Below, in pieces: positions 17,398 through 25,950 of a stretch of 64,000 nucleotides of DNA. Source of the stretch: Thioclava sp. JE_KL1 (GTDB lineage Bacteria; Pseudomonadota; Alphaproteobacteria; Rhodobacterales; Rhodobacteraceae). Positions within the stretch are counted from its first letter, which is position 1. Every line of letters begins with the position of its first letter. A model generated the notes under the pieces. The model did no database searches. It saw only the letters and a list, made by a program, of their open reading frames with translations, and was not told the DNA's origin. The translations under genes were made by a program, and so were the position numbers. The DNA is taken from NCBI RefSeq assembly GCF_009296265.1, contig NZ_WBJS01000005.1:62001-126000 (forward strand). The letters run 5' to 3'.

Positions 17398-18060
17398 ATG
17401 AACCGTATTGCGAAAATTTCCGCTGCCGCCGCGACCGCGATCGTGGTTATCGGCCTCGGGGTGACCTGGTTCGCCGCGACCCGCAGCAATGACGACGATA
17501 TTTTCGCGCAGTGCCGGCAAAGCGTCGTCGCAGGCGGCGCAGGCGAAATCGGTGGTCCATTCACTCTGACCGATGAGAACGGCAAGGAAGTGACAAATAC
17601 GGATGTCATCACCGAGCCGAGCATTCTCTATTTCGGCTATACTTATTGCCCGGATGTCTGCCCGCTCGACAGTGCGCGCAATGCCGAGGCCGTAAGCCTT
17701 CTCGAAAAGCGCGGCTATTCGGTGACGCCGGTCTTCATTTCGGTCGATTCCGCGCGCGATACGCCCGAGCTGCTGAAGGAATTCACCGATCTCATGCATC
17801 CGAAAATGATCGGGCTGACCGGCACGCCGGAGCAGATCAAGAAGGTCTCGCAGGAATACCGCACCTATTTCAAAGTGCAGGACCCGGGCGATCCCTACAC
17901 GCTGATTGATCACTCGACCCAAAGCTATCTCGTCTTCCCGGACACCGGCTTCGCGGAATACTACAACCGCGACACCACGCCCGAGCAGATGGCCGACAGC
18001 GTCTCCTGTTTCGTCGACGCATGGAAAAAGGCCAATCCCGACGGCGCAGCCGGAAATTGA
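17398..18060 (+). CDS. senC: SCO1/SenC/PrrC copper-binding protein
   Basis: Membrane-anchored, periplasm-facing copper protein used to assemble the Cu centre of cytochrome oxidases and, in this locus, tied to RegBA signalling; 220 residues. It has a single N-terminal membrane anchor (about 9-27), then a thioredoxin fold with the copper ligands CPDVC (Cys84 and Cys88) and His172 in LIDHSTQSYLV. The start at 17398 has GAGAGGAG upstream; an in-frame open extension upstream overlaps regB on the other strand and is not coding. First gene of senC-regA-hvrA, 64 bases before regA. Confidence 0.95.
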   Translation: MNRIAKISAAAATAIVVIGLGVTWFAATRSNDDDIFAQCRQSVVAGGAGEIGGPFTLTDENGKEVTNTDVITEPSILYFGYTYCPDVCPLDSARNAEAVSLLEKRGYSVTPVFISVDSARDTPELLKEFTDLMHPKMIGLTGTPEQIKKVSQEYRTYFKVQDPGDPYTLIDHSTQSYLVFPDTGFAEYYNRDTTPEQMADSVSCFVDAWKKANPDGAAGN

Positions 18061-18124
18061 CCGAGCAGGCGCAACAGCTTAAAACAAATCCAAGCGTCAA
18101 ACTCGGCGAGAGGGAGTTACGATA

Positions 18125-18679
18125 ATGGCTGAAGACATCAGCGCCGATATCGGGTCGGACAAATCGCTTCTGATCGTCGATGATGATCTCCCGTTTCTCA
18201 CGCGGCTGGCCCGCGCGATGGAGAAACGCGGCTTCGAGACCCAGACCGCCGAAACGGTCGCTGCAGGGCGCGCCATCGTGCAATCGAACCCGCCCGCCTA
18301 TGCGGTGATCGATCTGCGGCTCGAGGATGGCAACGGGCTCGACGTGGTCGAGGCGCTGCGCGAAAAGCGTGCGGACGCGCGGATCGTTGTGCTGACCGGA
18401 TATGGGGCCATCGCGACCGCCGTGGCCGCCGTAAAAATGGGCGCGACCGATTATATCGCGAAACCCGCCGATGCCACCGACGTCACAAATGCGCTATTGG
18501 CGAAAGGCGAGGTTGCCCCGCCGCCGCCGGAAAACCCGATGAGCGCGGATCGCGTGCGCTGGGAACATATTCAACGGGTGTACGAACTTTGCGACCGGAA
18601 TGTTTCGGAAACCGCGCGCCGCCTGAATATGCACCGCCGGACCCTTCAGCGGATTTTGGCTAAGAGAAGCCCTCGCTGA
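18125..18679 (+). CDS. regA: Redox response regulator RegA/PrrA
   Basis: DNA-binding response regulator, 184 residues, the typical length. The receiver domain has DDD at 19-21, the phospho-acceptor Asp63 in VIDLRLEDGNG, Thr91 and Lys113. The proline hinge APPPPE at 131-136 is the hallmark of RegA-class regulators, and the C-terminal Fis-type helix-turn-helix is NVSETARRLNMHRRTLQRILAK. It controls aerobic and anaerobic respiration, carbon and nitrogen fixation and photosynthesis genes in relatives. The partner kinase regB is divergent next door. A gap of 71 AT-rich bases leads to hvrA. Confidence 0.97.
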   Translation: MAEDISADIGSDKSLLIVDDDLPFLTRLARAMEKRGFETQTAETVAAGRAIVQSNPPAYAVIDLRLEDGNGLDVVEALREKRADARIVVLTGYGAIATAVAAVKMGATDYIAKPADATDVTNALLAKGEVAPPPPENPMSADRVRWEHIQRVYELCDRNVSETARRLNMHRRTLQRILAKRSPR

Positions 18680-18721
18680 CGTTTTGGTTAGGTTGTTAAA
18701 TATTTAAGGTTTCTATTTAAT

Positions 18722-18744
18722 GCTCCGGATATCCAATTCGGAGC
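18722..18744 (+). promoter_or_regulatory. Inverted repeat that covers the hvrA ribosome-binding site
   Basis: GCTCCG (18722-18727) pairs with CGGAGC (18739-18744) across an 11-base AT-rich loop. The GGAG inside the right arm is the only good Shine-Dalgarno sequence, 7 bases before the hvrA ATG. Folding would hide the ribosome site, so translation may be controlled by structure. The surrounding 70 bases are strikingly AT-rich for this genome. Confidence 0.4.
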
Positions 18745-18750
18745 TTTAAA

Positions 18751-19059
18751 ATGAATCTAGATGATATGTCCCTCGACGAGCTGAAAGCTCTTCGTAAGCA
18801 AGTCGACAAGGCGATCTCCGGCTACGAGGATCGCAAGAAGAAAGAAGCGATCGATCAGCTTGAGCGCGCGGCCCGCGATATGGGCTATTCGCTGGCGGAA
18901 CTGACCGGGTCGGGTTCGGCCAAGCCGCGCCGCACCGTGCCGCCGAAATACGCAAATCCGGACGATGCCAGCGAAACCTGGACCGGTCGTGGCCGTAAGC
19001 CGCGTTGGGTGCAAGCCGCGCTTGATAATGGCAAATCTCTCGACGATCTGAAGATCTGA
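18751..19059 (+). CDS. hvrA: H-NS-family regulator HvrA
   Basis: Small nucleoid-associated trans-acting regulator, 102 residues. The N-terminal part is a charged coiled coil (LDELKALRKQVDKAIS, then DRKKKEAIDQLERA); the C-terminal DNA-binding loop contains the H-NS motif TWTGRGRKPRWV at 76-87 preceded by PPKYANP. In R. capsulatus HvrA modulates photosynthesis genes by light and links to nitrogen control. Third gene after senC and regA, in the classical order, followed by a long palindromic hairpin. Confidence 0.93.
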   Translation: MNLDDMSLDELKALRKQVDKAISGYEDRKKKEAIDQLERAARDMGYSLAELTGSGSAKPRRTVPPKYANPDDASETWTGRGRKPRWVQAALDNGKSLDDLKI

Positions 19060-19079
19060 GAAACAAATAAGTATTTTTG

Positions 19080-19116
19080 AATACGAGTGCCTGCCAAAAT
19101 GGCAGGCACTCGTATT
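19080..19116. terminator. Perfect 16-bp palindromic hairpin between hvrA and the HD hydrolase gene
   Basis: AATACGAGTGCCTGCC (19080-19095), loop AAAAT, then its exact complement (19101-19116). It separates convergent genes and its right arm reaches into the stop codon (19115-19117) of the HD gene. There is no long T run after it on the plus strand; on the minus strand T-rich sequence follows. Likely a shared terminator. Confidence 0.65.
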
Positions 19117-19699
19117 ACAGCTCTGACAAAAGCGCTTCGTGGCGTGCGGTATAATCCGTGCGCACTTCCGAGGGCGGCCGCAGATGGATTTTAAAGGTTT
19201 CGGCATATTCGGGCGCGAGCTTTCCGAAGACCTTGTCAGCCTCAACCTTGGAAAACCCGGCGATCTGTTCCGCTTCGAGGCGGGCCGAGACGATATCCGC
19301 CTTTTTGATCGCGCGTTTGATTCGCACCGGGAGCGCTGCGGGTAGTCCAAAGCGTATATGCACCGCCGCGATCAGCCGATCATCAAGCGTGCCATACCCT
19401 TCGCCAATCGCCGCCTTCACCGGGCTGATCATATCGCCCAGCACATATTCCGGCGCATCGTGCAAAAGCGCCGCCAATTTCCATTTCGCAGCGATCTTCG
19501 GATTCTGATGGCAGAAAATCTGCTCCACCAGCAGCGAATGTTCGGCCACGGAATAGGGCCAATCGCCAAAAGTCTGCCCGTTCCAACGCGCCACGAAAGC
19601 CAGACCATGCGCGATATCCTCGATCTCGATATCGACGGGCGTCGGGTCCAGCAGGTCGAGCCTGCGCCCCGAAAGCATCCTTTGCCAAGCGCGTTTCAC
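19115..19699 (-). CDS. HD-domain phosphohydrolase (YfbR-like)
   Basis: HD-superfamily metal-dependent hydrolase, 194 residues from the GTG at 19699, chosen because it overlaps the glycosyltransferase stop (GTGA) and gives VKRAWQRMLSGRRL; an ATG 30 bases upstream would add ten residues. Metal ligands are His31, His54 (VAEHS), the His-Asp pair 80-81 (LLHDAPEYVLGDM) and a later Asp in KKADIVSA. The pattern resembles YfbR-type 5'-deoxynucleotidases, but that activity is inferred. Co-transcribed with the upstream GT8 gene. Confidence 0.8.
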   Translation of the reverse strand: MKRAWQRMLSGRRLDLLDPTPVDIEIEDIAHGLAFVARWNGQTFGDWPYSVAEHSLLVEQIFCHQNPKIAAKWKLAALLHDAPEYVLGDMISPVKAAIGEGYGTLDDRLIAAVHIRFGLPAALPVRIKRAIKKADIVSARLEAEQIAGFSKVEADKVFGKLAPEYAETFKIHLRPPSEVRTDYTARHEALLSEL

Positions 19700-20652
19700 G
19701 TGATCACCGTATAGTCGTCGGGAAAGCACGCGAGATAGCGCGCCATTTTGTTTCTGTTGATGAGGTGCCGGATGAGCATTTTCGTCATCAGCTTACTGCC
19801 CGGCCCGGGGCCGTCGGGAATATCGAAGCGCCGTTCCGGGAAATGCGCGGCGCAGAAATGGCGCAAACCCCGCCCGAACCGCGGCGGCAGGGTTTCCGGT
19901 CTCGCCTTCCACGGTTTCGACGGACCGATGAAATGAACGATATGCGCGCTGACCATCGCCTCATGCAGCCGCGAGGCCGGGGTATATTGCCAGTTCCACA
20001 TCGGACTGAGCTCCGCCCAGTTGCGATACAGAACGCAATTGAGAAGCGTCTGATCGTTGCGGCGCAGGCGGGCGCCGTTCTTTTCCCCGAAGCTCAGCGC
20101 CGCGTCGAGAATGCCTTGAGCGTTCCAGTTCGCCACGTCGATCAGCAGCACGCCGGAATTGAAATAGGCGGCATTCTCTAGATCGAAATCCTTGAAATCC
20201 TCCGGCATCCGCGAGGGCGTCCGCCATTGCGGATTATCCCGCACCGCGGCGACCGGCTTCTCCCCGAGGTCGACCGTCAACAGCTGCGAGAGATCGCCGC
20301 TTTCCACGTGAATATCGGCGTCGAGATAGAGAATGCGGTCATAATCATCCGCGAAAATCTTCGGCAGCATGAGGCGCATATACATGGCCGAACTGCGCCC
20401 GCGATCCGTCGAAAAACCCGAAAATATCAGCTCGGGATCGAAACTGCACAGCCGCAGGTTCAAACCGTCGAGCGACGCCGGAAGCGTCACCGGCTCGGCG
20501 CTGACGATGCAGATATCGAAATCCCGATCCGGGTGAAGCTGCGCGATCTGTCCCGCCGCATGCGCGGCATAAGGCAGGTAAGCGTCATCGCAGCAAAACG
20601 CGATCGCAGAGCGGTGCTGCGCAGGTTTCGAACAGGCCAGATTGATCTCCAT
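19696..20652 (-). CDS. Glycosyltransferase family 8 protein
   Basis: A 318-residue soluble transferase of the LgtC/GlgA-like GT8 family. The metal and UDP-sugar motif DADIH is at 111-115 in RILYLDADIHVESGDL; further signatures are YFNSGVLLIDVANW, NDQTLLNCVL and HFIGPSKPW near 238-246. It probably adds galactose or glucose to a surface glycolipid or polysaccharide. No other envelope sugar genes are near, so the acceptor cannot be named. It starts the short minus-strand operon ending with the HD hydrolase. Confidence 0.85.
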   Translation of the reverse strand: MEINLACSKPAQHRSAIAFCCDDAYLPYAAHAAGQIAQLHPDRDFDICIVSAEPVTLPASLDGLNLRLCSFDPELIFSGFSTDRGRSSAMYMRLMLPKIFADDYDRILYLDADIHVESGDLSQLLTVDLGEKPVAAVRDNPQWRTPSRMPEDFKDFDLENAAYFNSGVLLIDVANWNAQGILDAALSFGEKNGARLRRNDQTLLNCVLYRNWAELSPMWNWQYTPASRLHEAMVSAHIVHFIGPSKPWKARPETLPPRFGRGLRHFCAAHFPERRFDIPDGPGPGSKLMTKMLIRHLINRNKMARYLACFPDDYTVIT

Positions 20653-20782
20653 TCGCCCCTCTCATGCAGCGCGTATCTGTGACTAGCCAAAGCCATTGCA
20701 GCTGTAAACGCCACAGATTGAGGAACATTTTCGCGCGGAGTGTGTTCTTGGCTTGACACGGAGAGAAAAAGGGGACGCCAAA

Positions 20783-21292
20783 ATGCAGACCTCGAAAACT
20801 ACGTTCTTTGCCGCCGGGATCGCGATTATCTCGATCCCCGCTACCATCGCCATCGCCGCCGTACGCAGCGACGAGGCTGTGACACCTGCCCCGCAACCCG
20901 AAGCGGCGCGGCAGGTCATGCTCGATGGCTATGAGGGCAACGGCCAACCGATGGAAGATATCCCGTACGAGATTCCCTACGGCGATCTGTCGGCATTCGA
21001 CGACGTCACCGCGATCGGCGAGGCGCAAAGCCCCGATCAGCCCTATTGCGACAATCGCGCGAAGCTCGTGGACTCGCTAAATCACGACTTCGCGGAAAAG
21101 CCCGCGATGACGAAACAGCTTGGCGATCACCGGAAAGTCGAGCTTTACGCTTCGAGCATTATGGGCACCTGGACTGCGGTCTACACCCGCGCCGACAACG
21201 TCTCCTGCATCGTGTCCTCGGGCACCGACTGGAAGCGTGGCAACAACCCGGTGGCGCTCCTGCATCGCGAAGGGATTCTTCCCGCAACCTGA
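20783..21292 (+). CDS. Small exported protein of unknown function
   Basis: A 169-residue protein from the ATG at 20783 (purine-rich GAGAAAAAGGGGA upstream); an in-frame ATG 30 bases earlier would spoil the signal sequence. Residues about 1-27 form a signal peptide or membrane anchor (TTFFAAGIAIISIPATIAIAAV). The mature part has an acidic, proline-containing linker, then a compact domain with two Cys (DQPYCDNRAK and NVSCIVSSG) that may form a disulfide, and LYASSIMGTWTAVYTR. I do not recognise a named family. It stands alone between a divergent glycosyltransferase gene and ahcY. Confidence 0.65.
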   Translation: MQTSKTTFFAAGIAIISIPATIAIAAVRSDEAVTPAPQPEAARQVMLDGYEGNGQPMEDIPYEIPYGDLSAFDDVTAIGEAQSPDQPYCDNRAKLVDSLNHDFAEKPAMTKQLGDHRKVELYASSIMGTWTAVYTRADNVSCIVSSGTDWKRGNNPVALLHREGILPAT

Positions 21293-21365
21293 TCGTGATC
21301 GGCCTTCATTGCCGCTTTACGGTCCCAGTGCTACATAGCTTCCAAATTCAGATTGGGAGCCGCAC

Positions 21366-22757
21366 ATGGCCGATTACGTCATCAAGGATATCGCTCTGGC
21401 CGACTACGGCCGGAAGGAGCTCGACATCGCCGAAACCGAAATGCCGGGCCTGATGGCCTGCCGCGTGGAATTCGGCGAGAGCAAACCGCTGAAAGGGGCA
21501 CGCATCGCGGGGTCGCTGCACATGACCGTGCAGACCGCGGTGCTGATCGAAACGCTCAAGGCGCTTGGCGCCGATGTGCGTTGGGCCTCGTGCAACATCT
21601 TCTCGACGCAGGATCACGCGGCCGCGGCGATCGCGGCGGGCGGCACGCCCGTTTTCGCGATCAAGGGCGAGACGCTCGCGGAATACTGGTCCTACACCGA
21701 CCAGATCTTCCAGTTCGAGGAAGGCACCTGCAACATGATCCTCGACGATGGCGGGGATGCGACGCTCTATATCCTCCTCGGCGCGCGCGTCGAAAACGGT
21801 GAAACCGACCTGATCGAAGTGCCCACCTCGGAAGAGGAAGAGGCGCTGTTCGCCCAGATCAAGAAGCGGCTCGCGGCGAGCCCCGGCTGGTTCACCAAGC
21901 AGCGCGACGCGATCAAGGGCGTCTCGGAAGAGACCACCACCGGCGTGCATCGCCTTTACGATCTGCACAAGAAGGGCCTGCTGCCCTTCCCGGCGATCAA
22001 CGTGAACGACTCCGTCACCAAGTCGAAATTCGACAACAAATACGGCTGTAAAGAGAGCCTCGTGGACGGCATCCGCCGCGCCACCGACACGATGATGGCC
22101 GGCAAGGTCGCTGTCGTCTGCGGCTATGGCGATGTGGGCAAAGGCTCCGCCGCGAGCTTGCGTGGCGCAGGCGCTCGCGTGAAGGTCACCGAAGTCGATC
22201 CGATCTGCGCGCTGCAAGCCGCGATGGACGGGTTCGAGGTCGTCGTACTGGAAGACGTCGTCGATAGCGCCGACATCTTCATCACCACCACCGGCAACAA
22301 GGACGTCATCCGGATCGAGCATATGCGCGAGATGAAGGACATGGCGATCGTCGGGAACATCGGCCATTTCGACAATGAAATTCAGGTCGCGAACCTGAAG
22401 AACCACAAGTGGACCAACATCAAGGACCAGGTGGACATGATTGAGATGCCTTCGGGCTCGCGCATCATTCTGCTGTCGGAAGGCCGCCTGCTGAACCTCG
22501 GCAACGCGACCGGCCACCCGAGCTTCGTGATGTCCGCCTCCTTCACCAATCAGGTGCTGGCGCAGATCGAGCTGTGGACCAAGGGCGAAGACTATGCGCC
22601 GGGCGTCTACATCCTGCCCAAGCATCTCGACGAGAAGGTCGCCCGCCTGCATCTGGAGCGGATCGGCGTGAAGCTGACCCAGCTCAAGCCCGATCAGGCC
22701 GACTATATCGGCGTCACGGTGGAAGGGCCCTTCAAGCCCGAGCATTACCGCTACTGA
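21366..22757 (+). CDS. ahcY: Adenosylhomocysteinase
   Basis: Hydrolyses S-adenosylhomocysteine to adenosine and homocysteine, keeping methyl transfer running; 463 residues, standard length. Signatures: [16 protein letters not shown] near the start, [16 protein letters not shown], the NAD-binding [18 protein letters not shown] and the C-terminal EHYRY with the NAD-contacting Lys-Pro-Glu context. A GGGAG site precedes the ATG. The gene has its own terminator. In R. capsulatus an ahcY homologue also lies just after hvrA; here three genes separate them. I see no SAH or SAM riboswitch in the 73-base leader. Confidence 0.97.
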   Translation: MADYVIKDIALADYGRKELDIAETEMPGLMACRVEFGESKPLKGARIAGSLHMTVQTAVLIETLKALGADVRWASCNIFSTQDHAAAAIAAGGTPVFAIKGETLAEYWSYTDQIFQFEEGTCNMILDDGGDATLYILLGARVENGETDLIEVPTSEEEEALFAQIKKRLAASPGWFTKQRDAIKGVSEETTTGVHRLYDLHKKGLLPFPAINVNDSVTKSKFDNKYGCKESLVDGIRRATDTMMAGKVAVVCGYGDVGKGSAASLRGAGARVKVTEVDPICALQAAMDGFEVVVLEDVVDSADIFITTTGNKDVIRIEHMREMKDMAIVGNIGHFDNEIQVANLKNHKWTNIKDQVDMIEMPSGSRIILLSEGRLLNLGNATGHPSFVMSASFTNQVLAQIELWTKGEDYAPGVYILPKHLDEKVARLHLERIGVKLTQLKPDQADYIGVTVEGPFKPEHYRY

Positions 22758-22777
22758 CCCGATCGCATCGCGATTTC

Positions 22778-22807
22778 AAAGGCCGCACCGCAGGGTGCGG
22801 CCTTTTT
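22778..22807 (+). terminator. Rho-independent terminator of ahcY
   Basis: GGCCGCACC, loop GCAG, GGTGCGGCC, then TTTTT; adding the AAA before the stem gives a 12-bp helix. It starts about 20 bases after the ahcY stop. Confidence 0.9.
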
Positions 22808-22856
22808 ACGTGCAACGCCGGCCATGATCGGTTTTCCTCGGGACAGGAGGAGAGCG

Positions 22857-23201
22857 ATGTCACCCGAAGATCTTGCTGCGCGGTTCAAACCGCAATTGGA
22901 GGCGGAGCTGACCGAGTTGCGCAGCGCGTCGCAGGACACCGCGCAGACCCGCAAACCCGTCGAGCTGGATCAGCAAAGCGTCGGGCGGCTGTCGCGCATG
23001 GACGCGCTGCAGAACCAGGCGATGGCCAATGCGGTCGATGGCCGCCGTCAGCATCGGATCACCGCGATAGAGGCCGCGCTCCAGCGCATCGCGGAAGACG
23101 AATTCGGCTATTGCGACAGCTGCGGCGAGCCGATCCCCGAGAAGCGCCTCGAACTCGACCCGACCTTCACGCAATGCGTCTCCTGTCGCGGCGGCGGTTG
23201 A
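22857..23201 (+). CDS. DksA/TraR-family zinc-finger protein
   Basis: A 114-residue protein starting at the ATG at 22857, which follows GGAGGAG; an in-frame upstream ATG lacks such a site. The N-terminal 80 residues are a helical hairpin (LEAELTELRSASQ ... RRQHRITAIEAALQRI) and the C-terminus is a four-cysteine zinc finger with Cys86, Cys89, Cys107 and Cys110 (CDSCGEPIPEKRL). It is shorter than DksA (about 140-150) and the coiled-coil tip lacks the usual DxxDxA pattern, so it may bind RNA polymerase differently. Monocistronic. Confidence 0.85.
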   Translation: MSPEDLAARFKPQLEAELTELRSASQDTAQTRKPVELDQQSVGRLSRMDALQNQAMANAVDGRRQHRITAIEAALQRIAEDEFGYCDSCGEPIPEKRLELDPTFTQCVSCRGGG

Positions 23202-23301
23202 GCCACGCGCGTTCCGGGATTTACGCTTTGTAATTTCACTATCTCGGCTTACCCTGCGGCTGCCTTCATTTCTGGGCAAAGCAACCTGATAGGTGGGACA
23301 C

Positions 23302-23643
23302 ATGGGTAAAAGAGACGAGCTGATTGAGAAATACGCCGAGGATCTGAAATCCAAATGCGGCATGACCCCGGACATGGATCTTCTGACCAAGGTAACGATC
23401 GGCTGCGGGCCCTCGATCTACAATGCGGATTCTTCGACCGTGGCGGCGACGGACAAGGCAGAGCTTGAGACCGTGAAGGACAACTTCCTCGTCAAAAAGC
23501 TTGGCCTCTCGGACAGCCCCGCGCTGATGGATGCGATCGACAGCGTGATCGAGACCTATGGCCGGTCCGAGCGCAACAAGTATCGCGCCGTGATTTATTA
23601 CATGCTCACCAAGCATTTCGGCAAAGAAAGCGTCTACGCCTGA
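23302..23643 (+). CDS. DUF2853-family protein
   Basis: A 113-residue soluble, helical protein. The ATG at 23302 follows an AGGTGGG site; a GTG 9 bases earlier lies inside that site. KRDELIEKYAEDLKSKCGM at the start and NKYRAVIYYMLTKHFGKE at the end are characteristic of DUF2853, whose function is unknown. It stands alone and ends in a strong shared hairpin terminator. Confidence 0.85.
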   Translation: MGKRDELIEKYAEDLKSKCGMTPDMDLLTKVTIGCGPSIYNADSSTVAATDKAELETVKDNFLVKKLGLSDSPALMDAIDSVIETYGRSERNKYRAVIYYMLTKHFGKESVYA

Positions 23644-23675
23644 TCGCGAGCACCTCGCGCAGCGTATGACGACCC

Positions 23676-23705
23676 ACGGCCCGGCCTGTCCGGGCCGTTC
23701 GCTTT
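23676..23705. terminator. Shared hairpin terminator, DUF2853 gene and crotonase-fold gene
   Basis: ACGGCCCGG, loop CCTGT, CCGGGCCGT: a perfect 9-bp stem followed by TTCGCTTT. It lies between two convergent genes. Confidence 0.75.
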
Positions 23706-24321
23706 AGCGGATCAGCGCCTTGATCCCGGCGACATGCGCCGCCTGCGCGCCCAGCGCGTCGGCCGCCAGCGTCTCGACCGTCTCTTCGAGCGCCTCGCGC
23801 GGCACGATCCGGTCGATCAGCCCCCAGCTCAGCGCCTCTTCGGCCTCGATCTTCTGTCCCGCCATCAGGATCATCTTCGCCCGCGCAGGCCCCACCAGCG
23901 CGACCATGCGCGCAGGGTCCGAGGGCTGCGGCAGGAAGCCGAGCTTCATCACCGGATAGAAGAACTTCGCGCCCGGCACGGCGATGCGCAGATCGCAGGC
24001 CAGCGCCATGCCCATCGCGCCCCCGGCCAGCGTGCCGTTGAGCGCCGCGATCGTCAGGCAGGGCAGCGAAGCGATCGCGCCCGAAAGCCGCTCCCAGACC
24101 GGATCGGTCGCGAGCGTACCGGATTTCGCCTCGTCCAGATCGGCGCCGGCGGAGAAGACCTTGCCATTCCCGCTCAGCACGAAAGCCCGCGCCTCTTCCC
24201 GTCCCGCGCGCTCGGCCAGATCGGCGATCTCTCCCAGCATCGCACCGGTCAGCGAATTGGCTTTTTCAGGCCGGTCTATGGTCACACGCCACAGCCCGTT
24301 CTCGATCTCGTGGCGGATCAT
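23704..24321 (-). CDS. Short crotonase-fold protein lacking both catalytic glutamates
   Basis: Enoyl-CoA hydratase/isomerase superfamily, 205 residues from the ATG at 24321, which has GGAGG upstream (the longer GTG start would overlap that site). The CoA and oxyanion-hole loops FSAGADLDE (56-64) and LNGTLAGGAMGMALACDLRIA are present. However, the positions of the two catalytic glutamates of enoyl-CoA hydratase are Gly104 (in GGAMGMALACD) and Val124 (in FYPVMKLGFLP). The protein is also about 50 residues shorter than usual. It is therefore unlikely to be a normal hydratase; isomerase, thioesterase or another CoA reaction is possible. Stands alone. Confidence 0.8.
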   Translation of the reverse strand: MIRHEIENGLWRVTIDRPEKANSLTGAMLGEIADLAERAGREEARAFVLSGNGKVFSAGADLDEAKSGTLATDPVWERLSGAIASLPCLTIAALNGTLAGGAMGMALACDLRIAVPGAKFFYPVMKLGFLPQPSDPARMVALVGPARAKMILMAGQKIEAEEALSWGLIDRIVPREALEETVETLAADALGAQAAHVAGIKALIR

Positions 24322-24439
24322 TCCCAGCCTCCTCACAACTCCCGTGAAACCCGTCTAGCAGCCCCGGGAAGGCTTGACCATCGGCCTGACCCAAAGGAGG
24401 ATGGCGCGACTTGGTTCTCAGTGGAAAGGTACCCCTCTC

Positions 24440-25930
24440 ATGGCATGGCTCAAAACCGTCGGTTCCGGCGCCGTTGTGGTTTCGCTGCTGTCCACCACGG
24501 CCTCTTTTGCGGATGTGACCGCGGAGCAGGTCTGGCAGGCGTGGCAATCCGAATACCAGACCTACGGCTATGAGGTGATGGTCGGGAGCCAGAACCGCGA
24601 GGGCGACACGCTCACCGTCTCCGACGTGAAGATGGTGCGCAATGTCGACAACATGAGCCTCACGCTCGACGTGCCGGAACTGAAGCTGCGCGATCTTGGC
24701 GACGGCACGGTGGAGACCGTCTTCCCCGAGACCATGACCGGCGACATGACCGGCAAGCCGGGCACCGACACCTCGGACATCGCCATGAAGATGACGATGA
24801 CCCAGACGGACAGCAAGGTCATCGTATCCGGGTCGCCGGGCGACCTGACCTACGATATCGACGCGCCGAAGATGACGATGGATCTCGACCAGACCGTCAC
24901 CGCCGAGGGGCAGGACGTGCCGGTCAAAATGTACTTCTCGCTGGAGAACACCAAGGGCAATTACCACGTCGTCGATGGCGATATGCATTCGGTCGACTCC
25001 AAGATGTCGATCGGAACGCTGGACCTGACCGCATCGGGTGCCGATCCCGAGGGCAGCGGCACGTTTAACATGAACGGCCAGATGAACGACCTCGCCTATG
25101 AGGGAAGTTTCGCGATGCCCAAGGGCGTCGACTCCGAGAAGCTCGACGAGGCGCTCAATGCCGGGGCGAACCTCGATCTTGCGATGACCTATGCCGGCTC
25201 GAACTGGACAGTGAGTGCCGACGGTCCCGACGGCAAGGTCGATCAGAAGTCTACCGATCAGGGCGGCAAACTCGATATTGCGATGTCGAAGGACGGCCTG
25301 TCCTTCGGTGGCCAGAGCAATTCCAGCCATATCGAGATGACGACACCCGAACTGCCCTTCCCGATCACCGCGGATATCCAGTCGGCGGACATGAATTTCG
25401 CGATGCCGGTCGCGAAAGCCGACGAGGCGCAGGACTACAAGGCAAAGCTTGGCTTCAACGGCGTCACGGTCTCCGACAATATCTGGGCCATGTTCGACCC
25501 GAACGGCGATCTTCCGCATGACCCGGCAACGCTGCAGGTCGATCTCTCGGGCAAGATGAAGCTCTCCGAGGACCTGTTCAGCCCGGCCGCCGCCGCGATG
25601 GACGCGCCGCCGATGCAGGTCGACACCGTCGACATCAACAACATCAAGCTGTCGATGGTCGGTGCCGATCTGAACGGCAAGGGCGCGCTTGAGCTGAAGA
25701 ATGGCGGGCCGATGCCGATGCCCACGGGCAAGATCGACCTGACGCTGACCGGAGCTAATGCGCTGATGGACAAGCTGGTTGCGATGGGGCTCGTGCCGCA
25801 GGATCAGATCATGTTCGGGCGGATGATGCTCGGCCTCTACGCCAAGCCCACGGGCGACGATGCCTACGAGTCGCAGGTCGAGTTCCAGGATGGCGGGGAA
25901 ATCCTCGTCAACGGCCAACGCGTCCAGTAA
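24440..25930 (+). CDS. DUF2125-family exported protein
   Basis: A 496-residue protein. The ATG at 24440 gives a clean signal peptide (MAWLKTVGSGAVVVSLLSTTASFA) with cleavage after about residue 24; an upstream in-frame start would bury it. The mature protein is rich in Asp, Gly, Met and short beta-type repeats with almost no Cys, consistent with the large beta-sheet lipid-transfer-like fold suggested for DUF2125 proteins. The C-terminal part (KNGGPMPMPTGKIDLTLTGANALMDKLVAMG) matches the family end. Role unknown. Own terminator follows. Confidence 0.75.
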   Translation: MAWLKTVGSGAVVVSLLSTTASFADVTAEQVWQAWQSEYQTYGYEVMVGSQNREGDTLTVSDVKMVRNVDNMSLTLDVPELKLRDLGDGTVETVFPETMTGDMTGKPGTDTSDIAMKMTMTQTDSKVIVSGSPGDLTYDIDAPKMTMDLDQTVTAEGQDVPVKMYFSLENTKGNYHVVDGDMHSVDSKMSIGTLDLTASGADPEGSGTFNMNGQMNDLAYEGSFAMPKGVDSEKLDEALNAGANLDLAMTYAGSNWTVSADGPDGKVDQKSTDQGGKLDIAMSKDGLSFGGQSNSSHIEMTTPELPFPITADIQSADMNFAMPVAKADEAQDYKAKLGFNGVTVSDNIWAMFDPNGDLPHDPATLQVDLSGKMKLSEDLFSPAAAAMDAPPMQVDTVDINNIKLSMVGADLNGKGALELKNGGPMPMPTGKIDLTLTGANALMDKLVAMGLVPQDQIMFGRMMLGLYAKPTGDDAYESQVEFQDGGEILVNGQRVQ

Positions 25931-25950
25931 AGACTGAAACCCACGGCGAG

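Noticed and set aside
18685-18722. CtrA site in the AT-rich leader of hvrA
   Set aside because: TTAA words are present but spaced by 4 and 9 bases, not 7.
21293-21365. SAM or SAH riboswitch before ahcY
   Set aside because: The 73-base leader is too short and shows only a weak CCAA/TTGG stem; none of the conserved riboswitch cores could be found.
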